Position numbers and translations under genes: made by a program. The notes beneath the pieces were generated by a model. That model searched no databases and was not told the DNA's origin. It was given only the letters and a program-made list of their open reading frames with translations. From contig DMNK01000016.1 in NCBI GenBank assembly GCA_003453695.1, positions 477 to 14,528 on the forward strand: DNA of 14,052 nt, written 5' to 3'. Source of the DNA: Acidimicrobiaceae bacterium (GTDB taxonomy: Bacteria > Actinomycetota > Acidimicrobiia > Acidimicrobiales > UBA8190). This document shows positions 1 to 6,531 of this stretch, one piece after another. Position 1 is the stretch's first letter. Each line of letters begins with the position of its first letter.

Positions 1-878
1 TGGAGGCGGGTGTTCATCTCCAAGAAGAAGAAGTCCCCGTCCTGGTACAGGAACTCGACGGTGCCGGCGTTGACGTAGCCACAGGCCTTGGCCACGGTGA
101 CGGCCGCTTCGCCCATGGCTTGGCGGACGTCCTCGGGGAACGCCGGGGCCGGGCTCTCCTCGATGAGCTTCTGGTGCCGACGCTGGCTGGAGCAGTCCCG
201 CTCGCCGAGCCACAGGGCGTTGCCGTGCGTGTCGGCCAGGACCTGCATCTCCACGTGGCGGGGCCAGTCGAGATACTTCTCGAGGTAGATCTCGGGCCGC
301 CCGAAGTAGGCCTGGGCCTCGCGCTGGGCCGACTCCATGGCAGCAGAAGCCTCTTCGGGCCCCGTCACCACCTTCATGCCGCGCCCGCCGCCCCCGAAGG
401 CGGCCTTGATGGCGACGGGCCAGCCGTGGCGGGCGCCGAACTCGGCCACCTCGGCGGGGTCGGTCACCGGCTCGGTGTGCCCGGGCACCCCGGCCACCCC
501 CGCCGCCTCGGCCGCCCGTCTCGAGCTGATCTTGTCGCCCATGGTCTCGATGGCCTCGGGCGGAGGGCCCACGAACGTCACGCCCTGTCCGGAGACGGCC
601 CGGGCGAAGTCGGCGTTCTCCGAGAAGAACCCGTATCCCGGGTGTAGGGCCTCGGCGCCGCTCCGTTCCAGGGCCTCGAGGATGGCGGCGGTGTTGAGGT
701 ACGACTCAGCGGCGCTCTGCCCACCCAAGGCGTAGGCCTCGTCGGCCAATCGCACGTGCAGGGCCTCCCGGTCGAACTCCGAGTAGACGGCGACCGTGGC
801 GATGCCGAGCTCGCGGCAGGTGCGGATCACCCGCACCGCGATTTCCCCTCTGTTGGCGATCAAGACCTTTCCGAACAC
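1..878 (-). CDS. Biotin carboxylase (acetyl/propionyl-CoA carboxylase alpha chain), 3' part missing
   Basis: The enzyme carboxylates biotin on its carrier domain with ATP and bicarbonate, the first half-reaction of acyl-CoA carboxylases. Only the first 292 codons are in the window. Seen in the translation: an N-terminal [16 protein letters not shown] (residues 4-19), [14 protein letters not shown] (79-92), the ATP-grasp glycine-rich loop [11 protein letters not shown] (160-170), the metal/ATP region HVEMQVLAD (208-216), [16 protein letters not shown] (226-241), and EMNTRL (287-292), which in the family continues as QVEH beyond the edge. The start is GTG at 878, chosen because the protein then begins exactly where the family begins. 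Whether a biotinyl (BCCP) domain follows, as in actinobacterial AccA3, cannot be seen. It is divergent from birA, whose product would biotinylate this kind of protein. Acetyl- versus propionyl-CoA specificity cannot be told; pyruvate carboxylase is less likely. Confidence 0.93.
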   Translation of the reverse strand, partial: MFGKVLIANRGEIAVRVIRTCRELGIATVAVYSEFDREALHVRLADEAYALGGQSAAESYLNTAAILEALERSGAEALHPGYGFFSENADFARAVSGQGVTFVGPPPEAIETMGDKISSRRAAEAAGVAGVPGHTEPVTDPAEVAEFGARHGWPVAIKAAFGGGGRGMKVVTGPEEASAAMESAQREAQAYFGRPEIYLEKYLDWPRHVEMQVLADTHGNALWLGERDCSSQRRHQKLIEESPAPAFPEDVRQAMGEAAVTVAKACGYVNAGTVEFLYQDGDFFFLEMNTRL

Positions 879-890
879 GGCCCACCACAC

Positions 891-916
891 TGGCACGCCA
901 CCTAGGGTGGGTGCCA
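891..916. promoter_or_regulatory. Nested inverted repeat in the carboxylase/birA divergent promoter (candidate operator)
   Basis: TGGCAC (891-896) and GTGCCA (911-916) form a perfect inverted repeat around CCTAGG (901-906), all centred at 903.5, giving TGGCAC-N4-CCTAGG-N4-GTGCCA. A second, slightly offset dyad, CCACC-TAG-GGTGG, spans 898-910. The site covers the proposed birA -10 box and the A of the birA ATG, and sits 13 bp upstream of the carboxylase start, so a bound protein could control both genes. It does not resemble the known E. coli BirA operator, and this BirA has no DNA-binding domain, so any regulator would be encoded elsewhere. The role is inferred from position and symmetry only. 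Confidence 0.4.
903..908 (+). promoter_or_regulatory. Candidate -10 box TAGGGT for a leaderless birA transcript
   Basis: TAGGGT matches the actinobacterial -10 pattern TANNNT and lies 7 nt before the ATG at 916. That spacing would put transcription start at or within about one base of the start codon, giving a leaderless mRNA. No Shine-Dalgarno sequence is present, which agrees. I see no convincing -35 box. Confidence 0.45.
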
Positions 917-1761
917 TGTCCGGGGTGGCGATGGGTGGCCCGGCGCCCGACCCCGACCGAGTGGAGGATGGTCCTCCCGGCACACGCTTCACCGAGGTGC
1001 GTCGGTTCGCCGAGATCGACTCCACCAACCGTTACCTGCTCGACGTGGCCCGGCGCGAGGGTGTCGCCGACGTGGTGGCCGTCGCCGACCACCAGAGCGC
1101 CGGGCGGGGCCGGATGGGGCGGAGATGGGAGGCGCCCGCCGGCGCCAATCTCCTGTTGTCGGTCCTGCTCGACCCTCACCTCGAGGTCGAGCAGCTGCAT
1201 CTGTGCAGCGCGGCGATGTCGCTTGCCGCCGCTGATTCCTGCCGGTCGGCGACCGGGGTGGAGCCGTCCATCAAGTGGCCCAACGACCTTCTCGCCGCCG
1301 GGCGCAAGCTGGCCGGCGTGCTGGCCGAGTCGACGCCGCCTCCCTCGGGCGAGGGAACGAGGCTCGTGGTCGTCGGTATCGGCCTCAACGTGAGGTGGCC
1401 CCCTCCCGAGGATGTCGACGCCCCCGAGCCCGTGCCCGACGAGCTGCGTCGTTCGGCGACGTCGTTGTGGCGCCAGGCGGGCGCGGAGCCCGATCCGGCG
1501 TCACTGTTCGAGCCGCTGTTGCGCGCCCTGGACGAGCGAGTCACAGCTCTGGGCGACAGCGCCGGCCGGGCGCGGCTTGCCAGCGAGTACCGAAGCCGCT
1601 GCGCCACCATCGGACAGGCGGTGCGCGTGGTCCTTTCGGACACCGAGGTGCTCGGCGAGGCCGTGGACATCACCCTTGAAGGACAGCTGGTCGTCGACGT
1701 CGGAGCCTGTTTCACCACGGTGAGTGCAGGCGATGTCGTGCATCTGCACGGAGGAGACTGA
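916..1761 (+). CDS. birA: Biotin--[acetyl-CoA-carboxylase] ligase (BirA), monofunctional
   Basis: This cytoplasmic enzyme activates biotin with ATP to biotinyl-5'-AMP and transfers it to the carrier lysine of biotin-dependent carboxylases. The 281-residue protein shows the biotin/AMP loop GRGRMGRRW (63-71), KWPNDLL (120-126), [10 protein letters not shown] with the active-site lysine at 131 (129-138) and GIGLNV (154-159), followed by a small C-terminal domain (about 235-281). There is no N-terminal winged helix, so it is a class I ligase and should not itself repress transcription. ATG 916 is preferred because a TANNNT box sits 7 nt upstream; the open frame extends further upstream but into the carboxylase gene. 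The divergent neighbour is its probable substrate. The gene ends 46 bp before the next start. Confidence 0.94.
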   Translation: MSGVAMGGPAPDPDRVEDGPPGTRFTEVRRFAEIDSTNRYLLDVARREGVADVVAVADHQSAGRGRMGRRWEAPAGANLLLSVLLDPHLEVEQLHLCSAAMSLAAADSCRSATGVEPSIKWPNDLLAAGRKLAGVLAESTPPPSGEGTRLVVVGIGLNVRWPPPEDVDAPEPVPDELRRSATSLWRQAGAEPDPASLFEPLLRALDERVTALGDSAGRARLASEYRSRCATIGQAVRVVLSDTEVLGEAVDITLEGQLVVDVGACFTTVSAGDVVHLHGGD

Positions 1762-1793
1762 CGAGGCGGATCGGGCGCCCGTCGAGCGGCGTC

Positions 1794-1799
1794 TACCAT
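1794..1799 (+). promoter_or_regulatory. Candidate -10 box TACCAT for the rmlB-led operon
   Basis: TACCAT fits TANNNT and is followed by 8 nt and then the GTG start of rmlB at 1808. This would give a leaderless or nearly leaderless transcript. The spacing matches other starts in the window, and there is no Shine-Dalgarno sequence before the GTG. No clear -35 element is visible. Confidence 0.4.
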
Positions 1800-1807
1800 G
1801 GCCCGCC

Positions 1808-2818
1808 GTGAACCTCCTCGTGACCGGCGGCGCCGGATTCATCGGCTCGAACTTCGTGCGCTTCTGGGTCGAGCGCCATCCCGACGACGGCGTCGTCGCC
1901 TACGACGTGCTCACCTATGCCGGGAACCGCGCCAACCTCGACGACGTGGCCGAGGTCGTGCCGCTCGTGGAAGCCGACGTGTGCGACACCGATGCGGCCG
2001 TTTCTGCCATCGAGAAGCACGAGATCGACACCGTGGTGCACTTCGCCGCCGAGTCCCACAACAGCCTGGCTGTGCTGGACCCCGCCCGTTTCTTCCGGAC
2101 GAACGTGCTCGGCACCCAGGCCATGCTCGAGGCGGCCAGACGGTCCGAGATCCCTCGGTTCCACCACATCTCGACCTGTGAGGTGTACGGCGACCTGCCC
2201 CTCGACACTGACGACGCCTTCACCGAGGAGGACCCGTACCGGCCCCGCACCCCCTACAACGCCTCCAAGGCCGGCGCCGACCACGCCGTGCGCGCCTATG
2301 TGGAGACCTACGGGCTGGCCGCCACCATCACCAATTGCTCGAACAACTACGGCCCCTATCAGTTCCCCGAGAAGGTCATCCCCCTCTTCACCGCCAACGC
2401 CCTCGACGACCGCCCGTTGCCTCTGTACGCCTCGACGCAGAACCGGCGCGAGTGGCTGCATGTCGTCGACCACTGCCGCGCCATCGAGGCCGTGCTCGAG
2501 CGCGGGCGGATCGGGGAGACCTACCACGTCGGCAGCGGGGTGGAGGCGAGCATCGCCGAGATCGCCGACGCCGTGCTCAAGGTCTTGGGCAAGCCCGACT
2601 CGCTCAAGACCATCGTCCCCGATCGCCCCGGCCACGATCGTCGCTACGTCCTCGACACCACCAAGATCCGAAACGAGCTGGGCTGGGTGCCCACCATCGA
2701 GTTCGAATCGGGGTTGGCCGACACCGTGCGCTGGTACGCCGACAACCGCTCGTGGTGGGAGCCGCTGCGGGACCGGGCCCCCGTGGTCGAGACCTCCTGG
2801 GCACCGACCGGCGGCTGA
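1808..2818 (+). CDS. rmlB: dTDP-glucose 4,6-dehydratase-like (RmlB) with variant active site
   Basis: RmlB turns dTDP-glucose into dTDP-4-keto-6-deoxyglucose, step two of dTDP-L-rhamnose synthesis, using bound NAD. The 336-residue protein is an extended SDR: GGAGFIGSN (7-15), YNASK with catalytic Tyr150 and Lys154, the family stretch NNYGPYQFPEKVIPLF, DRPGHDRRYVLD and a C-terminal RWYADNRSWWEPL. Two family signatures are altered. The usual STDEVYG is STCEVYG, so the expected catalytic Asp is Cys124 while Glu125 is kept; and the usual AAESHVDRS is AAESHNSLA. It is therefore a divergent RmlB subgroup or a related NDP-sugar 4,6-dehydratase with another substrate. The GTG start puts the Rossmann motif at the N-terminus as expected. 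RmlD begins 8 nt after its stop, which supports a rhamnose role. Confidence 0.85.
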   Translation: MNLLVTGGAGFIGSNFVRFWVERHPDDGVVAYDVLTYAGNRANLDDVAEVVPLVEADVCDTDAAVSAIEKHEIDTVVHFAAESHNSLAVLDPARFFRTNVLGTQAMLEAARRSEIPRFHHISTCEVYGDLPLDTDDAFTEEDPYRPRTPYNASKAGADHAVRAYVETYGLAATITNCSNNYGPYQFPEKVIPLFTANALDDRPLPLYASTQNRREWLHVVDHCRAIEAVLERGRIGETYHVGSGVEASIAEIADAVLKVLGKPDSLKTIVPDRPGHDRRYVLDTTKIRNELGWVPTIEFESGLADTVRWYADNRSWWEPLRDRAPVVETSWAPTGG

Positions 2819-2826
2819 CCGGCATC

Positions 2827-3753
2827 GTGCGGGTCCTCGTCACCGGGGCCGCCGGCCAGCTGGGCCGGGACCTCGTCGACGTGTTGCACGGCTCCGTCCC
2901 CCGGGGCGGTCGCCCCGGCCCGAAGGCATCCTTCGGCGCTGCCTCGACGGGAAGGGCATCGTCGTGTGACGTGGTGGGCGCCGACCACCGCAGCCTGGAC
3001 GTCTCGGACCGGGCGCAGGTGGCGGAAGCCTTCGAGCAGCTGCGCCCCGACGTGGTCGTGCACTGCGCGGCGTGGACGGCGGTGGATGCCTGTGAAGCGG
3101 ACCCCGGTCGAGCCTTCGCCGTCAACGCCATGGGCACCCGCCACGTCGTCGAAGCAGCGGGCCGTCATCGAGCCCACGTCGTGTACGTGTCCACCGACTA
3201 CGTCTTCGACGGCACTTCGGAGCGTCCCTACGTGGAATGGGACCGGCCCAACCCGCTGTCGGTGTACGGGCGCAGCAAGCTGGGAGGCGAGCTCGAGCTC
3301 GGTGCCGATGCCACCGTCGTCCGCACGTCGTGGGTGTGCGGGTACCACGGGTCCAACATGGTGCGCACCGTCCTGCGTCTCATGGCGCAACCGGGGCCCT
3401 TGCGCTTCGTCGACGACCAGCGGGGCAGCCCCGCCTTCACCGCCGACCTGGCTGTGGCCCTGGCCGAGGTGAGCCGGGCTCGCCTCCCTGGCGTGTTCCA
3501 CCTCACCAACCAGGGCGAGACCACGTGGTTCGACTTCGCCGCCGCTGTCGTCGAGGCCGCCGGCGGCGACGCCGGACGGGTCGAGCCCATCACCACCGCC
3601 GAGCTCGACCCTCCCCGTCCCGCTCCCCGTCCGGCCAACTCCGTGCTCGACAATCTGGCCTGGCGGTGCCTGGGAGCCGAGCAGCTGCCCGCGTGGCAGG
3701 ACGGCCTTGGTCGTCTGGTCGCCGCCCTCGGCGAAGGTGGCGGCACCTCGTGA
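2827..3753 (+). CDS. rmlD: dTDP-4-dehydrorhamnose reductase (RmlD) with a repeat-derived insertion
   Basis: RmlD reduces dTDP-4-keto-L-rhamnose to dTDP-L-rhamnose with NAD(P)H, the last pathway step. The 308-residue protein has GAAGQLG (7-13), VHCAAWTAVDACE (78-90), VSTDYVFDG (121-129), catalytic Tyr147 and Lys151 in YGRSK, RTSWVCG (166-172) and FVDDQRGSPAFTADLA (194-209), all RmlD hallmarks. Residues about 21-47 are an odd Gly/Pro/Ser/Ala-rich insertion between the first helix and second strand, where relatives have only a short turn; the DNA under it is two adjacent hairpins (2901-2936). The frame stays open, so the gene is probably functional. GTG 2827 is the only start that places the Rossmann motif at the N-terminus. 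It is co-directional with rmlB and the GT2 gene; RmlC, needed for the preceding step, is not in the window. Confidence 0.9.
   Translation: MRVLVTGAAGQLGRDLVDVLHGSVPRGGRPGPKASFGAASTGRASSCDVVGADHRSLDVSDRAQVAEAFEQLRPDVVVHCAAWTAVDACEADPGRAFAVNAMGTRHVVEAAGRHRAHVVYVSTDYVFDGTSERPYVEWDRPNPLSVYGRSKLGGELELGADATVVRTSWVCGYHGSNMVRTVLRLMAQPGPLRFVDDQRGSPAFTADLAVALAEVSRARLPGVFHLTNQGETTWFDFAAAVVEAAGGDAGRVEPITTAELDPPRPAPRPANSVLDNLAWRCLGAEQLPAWQDGLGRLVAALGEGGGTS
2901..2936. repeat. Two adjacent perfect hairpins inside rmlD
   Basis: CCGGGGCG (2901-2908), a 2-nt loop, and CGCCCCGG (2911-2918) form a perfect 8-bp stem. One base later CCGAAGG (2920-2926), loop CAT, and CCTTCGG (2930-2936) form a perfect 7-bp stem. 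They lie in the codons for the extra residues 21-47 of RmlD, so the palindromes and the protein insertion coincide. This could be a captured palindromic repeat element, or chance in GC-rich DNA; I found no second copy in the window. Confidence 0.6.
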
Positions 3754-3766
3754 CCGCATCGTGAGC

Positions 3767-4654
3767 ATGGTAGGAGCCGTGGTCGTGAACCACGACGCCG
3801 GTGCCGCCCTCGCCACGTGCGTCGCCTCTCTGCTCGGCGACGGGGTGCACGATGTCGTCGTCGTCGACAACGCGTCGACGGATGCTTCGGCCGACCGGCT
3901 CGAGCAGCACCATCCCGGCGTCCGAGTGGTACGCACCGGGCGCAACCTGGGCTACGGCGCCGGAGTCAACCGGGGCCTGGCGTTGTTGGACGAGGAGCTG
4001 GTCCTCGTGTGCAACCCCGACGTCGTGGTGCACGCCGGGGCGGTGCCGGTGCTCGCCCGCGCCCTCTCACAGCGGCCCGGCGCCGCTGTGGCCGGACCGT
4101 GCATCCTCGAGAGCGACGGCACCCGGTATCCGTCGGCACGGCGCTTCCCTTCCTGGGTCGATGCCGCCGGCCATGCCGTGCTGTCGCCGGTGCGCCCCGA
4201 CAACCCGTTCACGCGTCGTTACAAGATGACCGACCTCGACCCCTCGGCCACCACCAGCGTCGACTGGGTGTCCGGCGCCTGCTTCGTGGCCCGGCGCGCC
4301 GCGCTCTCGGTTCTGGGCGGGTTCGACGAGCGGTACTTCATGTACCTGGAGGACACCGACCTGTGCTGGCGCGCCCGGCGCGCCGGTTACGACGTCCTCT
4401 ACGTCCCGGAGGCCGTCGTGGCACACACCCAAGGCCTGTCCACCGCCCGGCGCCCCTACCGCATGCTCGTCGCCCATCACCGCTCTGCCTTGCGCTTCGC
4501 CGCTCGCAGCACCTCCGGTTGGCGGCGGGCGGGGTTACCTGTGGTGGCGCTGGTACTGGGGTTGCGATTGGTGGTGGTGGCGATGCGTCAGGCCGCCTCC
4601 GGCCGGCGCTCGGCCAGGTCCCGGCGACAAGGGGGCGCGCAGGGCGCCGACTAG
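3767..4654 (+). CDS. wbbL: Family 2 glycosyltransferase, WbbL-like rhamnosyltransferase
   Basis: This is a GT-A fold, inverting family 2 transferase, probably moving a sugar such as rhamnose from a dTDP donor to a lipid-linked or polysaccharide acceptor at the inner face of the membrane. The 295-residue protein has VVVNHDAG (5-12), VDNASTDAS (33-41), NLGYGAGVNRGL (60-71), CNPDVVV carrying the DxD-like site (82-88), WVSGACFVARR (167-177) and GFDERYFMYLEDTDLCWRAR (185-204), which is typical of WbbL-type enzymes, with His220 after it. A hydrophobic stretch at 256-273 may bind the membrane. An alternative start is GTG 3761, two codons upstream. The position after rmlB and rmlD and before a pyrophosphorylase, as in mycobacteria, supports the WbbL assignment; acceptor and exact donor are inference. 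Confidence 0.82.
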   Translation: MVGAVVVNHDAGAALATCVASLLGDGVHDVVVVDNASTDASADRLEQHHPGVRVVRTGRNLGYGAGVNRGLALLDEELVLVCNPDVVVHAGAVPVLARALSQRPGAAVAGPCILESDGTRYPSARRFPSWVDAAGHAVLSPVRPDNPFTRRYKMTDLDPSATTSVDWVSGACFVARRAALSVLGGFDERYFMYLEDTDLCWRARRAGYDVLYVPEAVVAHTQGLSTARRPYRMLVAHHRSALRFAARSTSGWRRAGLPVVALVLGLRLVVVAMRQAASGRRSARSRRQGGAQGAD

Positions 4655-4657
4655 GGT
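4652..4657 (+). promoter_or_regulatory. Candidate -10 box TAGGGT overlapping the wbbL stop codon
   Basis: TAGGGT matches TANNNT and its TAG is the stop codon of the GT2 gene. The ATG at 4670 follows after 12 nt, so a transcript would have a leader of only about 5 nt. The same hexamer precedes birA. It may be an internal promoter for the second half of the operon. Confidence 0.3.
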
Positions 4658-4669
4658 GGCGAGCCGACC

Positions 4670-5443
4670 ATGGCGAGGACCGACACGGGCAGATGGGTGG
4701 CACGCGCCGCCGCCACGGGCGGCGGCCGGACCTATCGCGGCAAGCGTCCGGTCCGCTGGTACACGTCGCTGGTGCTCATCGTGGTGGTCGGCGTGGCCCT
4801 CATCGTCTACAGCCGCTACGAGCGCCAGCACCCGTCGGCGGGCACCCAACCGGCCATCGGGACCACCTGGTACGCAAGCCTGGCCTTCGACATCTGTGGT
4901 GTCGTCGAGCCCAATCTTCCGGCCAACCCCAACGAAGCCACCGCCTCGCCCGGCCTGCACACCACCGGTGACGGGGTGATCCAGATCAGTCCGGCCAAGG
5001 CCGTCGACGCCGGCAACAACGCCACGCTGGGTCGCTTCGTCCGCACCTATCCCGGACTGGGCCTGAGCCCCACCTCGGTACGCCTGCCGGGAAAGACCAC
5101 CCACCAAAACGGGCAGACGTGCCCGGCGGGAACCCCCGACGCCGGCCGAAAGGCCGAGCTCAGGGCCAAGGTATGGCCGAGCTTCACCTCCTCGAGCCCT
5201 TTCCTCCCCTCGGACCCGACGACGCTCAAGCTGGCCTCCGGCCAGCTCATCACCGTGGCCTTCCTCCCGGCCGGAAGCTCCATTCCCAAGCCCCCGCCAT
5301 CGGTGGTGCAGACCATGCTCACCGACATCTCGGGGTCGAGTTCGACCACCACCACCACGCCCGCCATACCCACGACGACCACGCCGGCGTCGACGACGAC
5401 CTCCACCCCGACCTCGACGACCACGACCACGACCGCACCGTGA
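4670..5443 (+). CDS. Membrane-anchored protein with Thr-rich tail, function unknown
   Basis: I do not recognise a named family. The 257-residue protein has a basic N-terminus (residues 1-30 with many Arg/Lys), one hydrophobic span (about 31-48) with no lipobox, then a likely extracytoplasmic domain of about 170 residues, and a Thr/Ser/Pro tail (222-257). It is therefore a probable single-pass protein with its C-terminus outside. Two cysteines (76 and 151) in the outer domain could form a disulfide. Segments such as GLHTTGDGVIQISPAK, NNATLGRF and PKPP look like conserved motifs of an uncharacterised actinobacterial family, but that is from memory and weak. The tail resembles glycosylated or wall-spanning linkers; there is no LPXTG motif. 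It sits between a rhamnosyltransferase and a pyrophosphorylase and overlaps the latter by 4 bp, so a cell-envelope role is likely. Confidence 0.75.
   Translation: MARTDTGRWVARAAATGGGRTYRGKRPVRWYTSLVLIVVVGVALIVYSRYERQHPSAGTQPAIGTTWYASLAFDICGVVEPNLPANPNEATASPGLHTTGDGVIQISPAKAVDAGNNATLGRFVRTYPGLGLSPTSVRLPGKTTHQNGQTCPAGTPDAGRKAELRAKVWPSFTSSSPFLPSDPTTLKLASGQLITVAFLPAGSSIPKPPPSVVQTMLTDISGSSSTTTTTPAIPTTTTPASTTTSTPTSTTTTTTAP
5337..5442 (+). repeat. ACC/ACG-rich low-complexity tract encoding the Thr-rich tail
   Basis: This tract is dominated by the codons ACC, ACG and TCG and encodes about 36 residues of Ser, Thr, Pro and Ala at the C-terminus of the membrane-anchored protein. It is degenerate, not a clean tandem repeat. 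It runs to the stop codon and contains the GTG start of the next gene. Confidence 0.7.
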
Positions 5444-6525
5444 AGGCGGTCGTCCTCGTGGGCGGGGAAGGGACGAGGCTGCGTCCCCTCACCTACACGA
5501 CGCCCAAGCAGCTGCTGCCCATCGTCGAGGTGCCCATGCTGGCACGGGTGCTGGGCTCGCTGGCCCGCCACGGCGTCGACGAGGCCGTCCTTTCTCTCGG
5601 CTACCGGCCTGACGCGTTCTTGGCGGCGTTCCCGAGCGGGACCCTGGCGGGCGTACGCCTGTCCTATGCGGTGGAGCAGTACCCGCTCGACACGGCCGGC
5701 GCCATTCGCTTCGCGGCCGGGCAGGCCGACCTGGCCGGGACCTTCGTGGTCGTGAACGGCGACGTCCTCACCGACCTCGACGTCTCCGCCCTCCTCGAAT
5801 TCCACCGCAGCAAGGGGTCGCTCGCCACCATCTCCGTTGTGCCCGTGCACGACCCCTCTCGCTTCGGCGTGGTCAGGGCCGGGCCGGACGGGCGCGTGGA
5901 GGCGTTCCTCGAGAAGCCGTCACCCGAGGAAGGCGCCGGCAGCTGCATCAACGCCGGGACCTACGTCATCGAGCCGTCGGTGCTCGAGCGGATCCCCGCC
6001 GGCCGCCCGGTGTCGGTCGAACGAGAGACCTTTCCGGCCCTTGCGTCCGAGGGCGCCTTGTACGCCCTGCGCAGCGACGACTACTGGGTCGACACCGGTA
6101 CGCCCGAGGCGTATCTGCGCGCCAACACCGATCTCATCGCCGGCCATCGCGGCGTCCCGCCCGCTCCCGGCGCCAAGGAGGCGTCCCCCGGCGTCTGGGT
6201 GCAGGGGCAGGCGACGATGAGAGGCGCCTTCGATCCACCCAGTTACGTGGGCACCGGCGCCCTCATCGAGTCCGGCGCCCGGGTGGGCGGCAGCGTGGTC
6301 GGCGCCGGGGCCGTGGTGGAGGAAGGCGCCCGGGTCGAGGGTTCCGTGCTCCTGTCCGGTGCCAGGGTTGCCGCCGCCGCCGTGGTCATCCACTCGGTGG
6401 TCGGGCACCGGGCCTTGGTGGGTCGGGGCGCCGAGGTGACGCGAGGCTCGGTGGTGGGCGACGATGCCGTGGTGGAAGACGGCTCGCACCTGGCCGAGGG
6501 ACGCGTTCCGGCCTTCGTCCCCTGA
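5440..6525 (+). CDS. manC: Mannose-1-phosphate guanylyltransferase-like sugar nucleotidyltransferase
   Basis: The likely reaction is GTP plus mannose-1-phosphate to GDP-mannose and pyrophosphate, in the cytoplasm. The 361-residue protein has the nucleotide loop GGEGTRLRPLT (8-18) with Lys23 in TPKQLLP, VNGDVL with the metal-binding Asp (105-110), EKP (158-160), NAGTYVIEP (171-179) and VDTGTPEAYLRAN (217-229), then a C-terminal left-handed beta-helix of hexapeptide repeats (about 265-350). This two-domain plan fits GDP-mannose pyrophosphorylases and mycobacterial ManB (also called RmlA2) better than true RmlA, which lacks the helix. Substrate is inferred; glucose-1-phosphate remains possible. 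GTG 5440 overlaps the upstream stop as GTGA, implying translational coupling. The open frame upstream is a His/Asp-rich shadow of the Thr tail. The epimerase gene starts 6 nt downstream. Confidence 0.84.
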   Translation: MKAVVLVGGEGTRLRPLTYTTPKQLLPIVEVPMLARVLGSLARHGVDEAVLSLGYRPDAFLAAFPSGTLAGVRLSYAVEQYPLDTAGAIRFAAGQADLAGTFVVVNGDVLTDLDVSALLEFHRSKGSLATISVVPVHDPSRFGVVRAGPDGRVEAFLEKPSPEEGAGSCINAGTYVIEPSVLERIPAGRPVSVERETFPALASEGALYALRSDDYWVDTGTPEAYLRANTDLIAGHRGVPPAPGAKEASPGVWVQGQATMRGAFDPPSYVGTGALIESGARVGGSVVGAGAVVEEGARVEGSVLLSGARVAAAAVVIHSVVGHRALVGRGAEVTRGSVVGDDAVVEDGSHLAEGRVPAFVP

Positions 6526-6531
6526 CGGCCG

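Noticed and set aside
796..915. Longer birA start at GTG 796.
   Set aside because: It would add 40 residues translated from the antisense of the carboxylase 5' end, with no similarity to the ligase family; ATG 916 has a well-placed TANNNT box.
2644..3945. A 433-codon open frame on the minus strand across rmlD and the GT2 gene.
   Set aside because: It has no recognisable motifs and lies antisense to two well-supported genes; long antisense frames are expected at this GC content.
5119..5439. Open-frame extension upstream of the pyrophosphorylase start, encoding a His/Asp-rich stretch that looks metal-binding.
   Set aside because: It is the Thr-rich tail of the upstream gene read in another frame. 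The conserved nucleotidyltransferase fold begins exactly at GTG 5440, which overlaps the upstream stop in the usual way.
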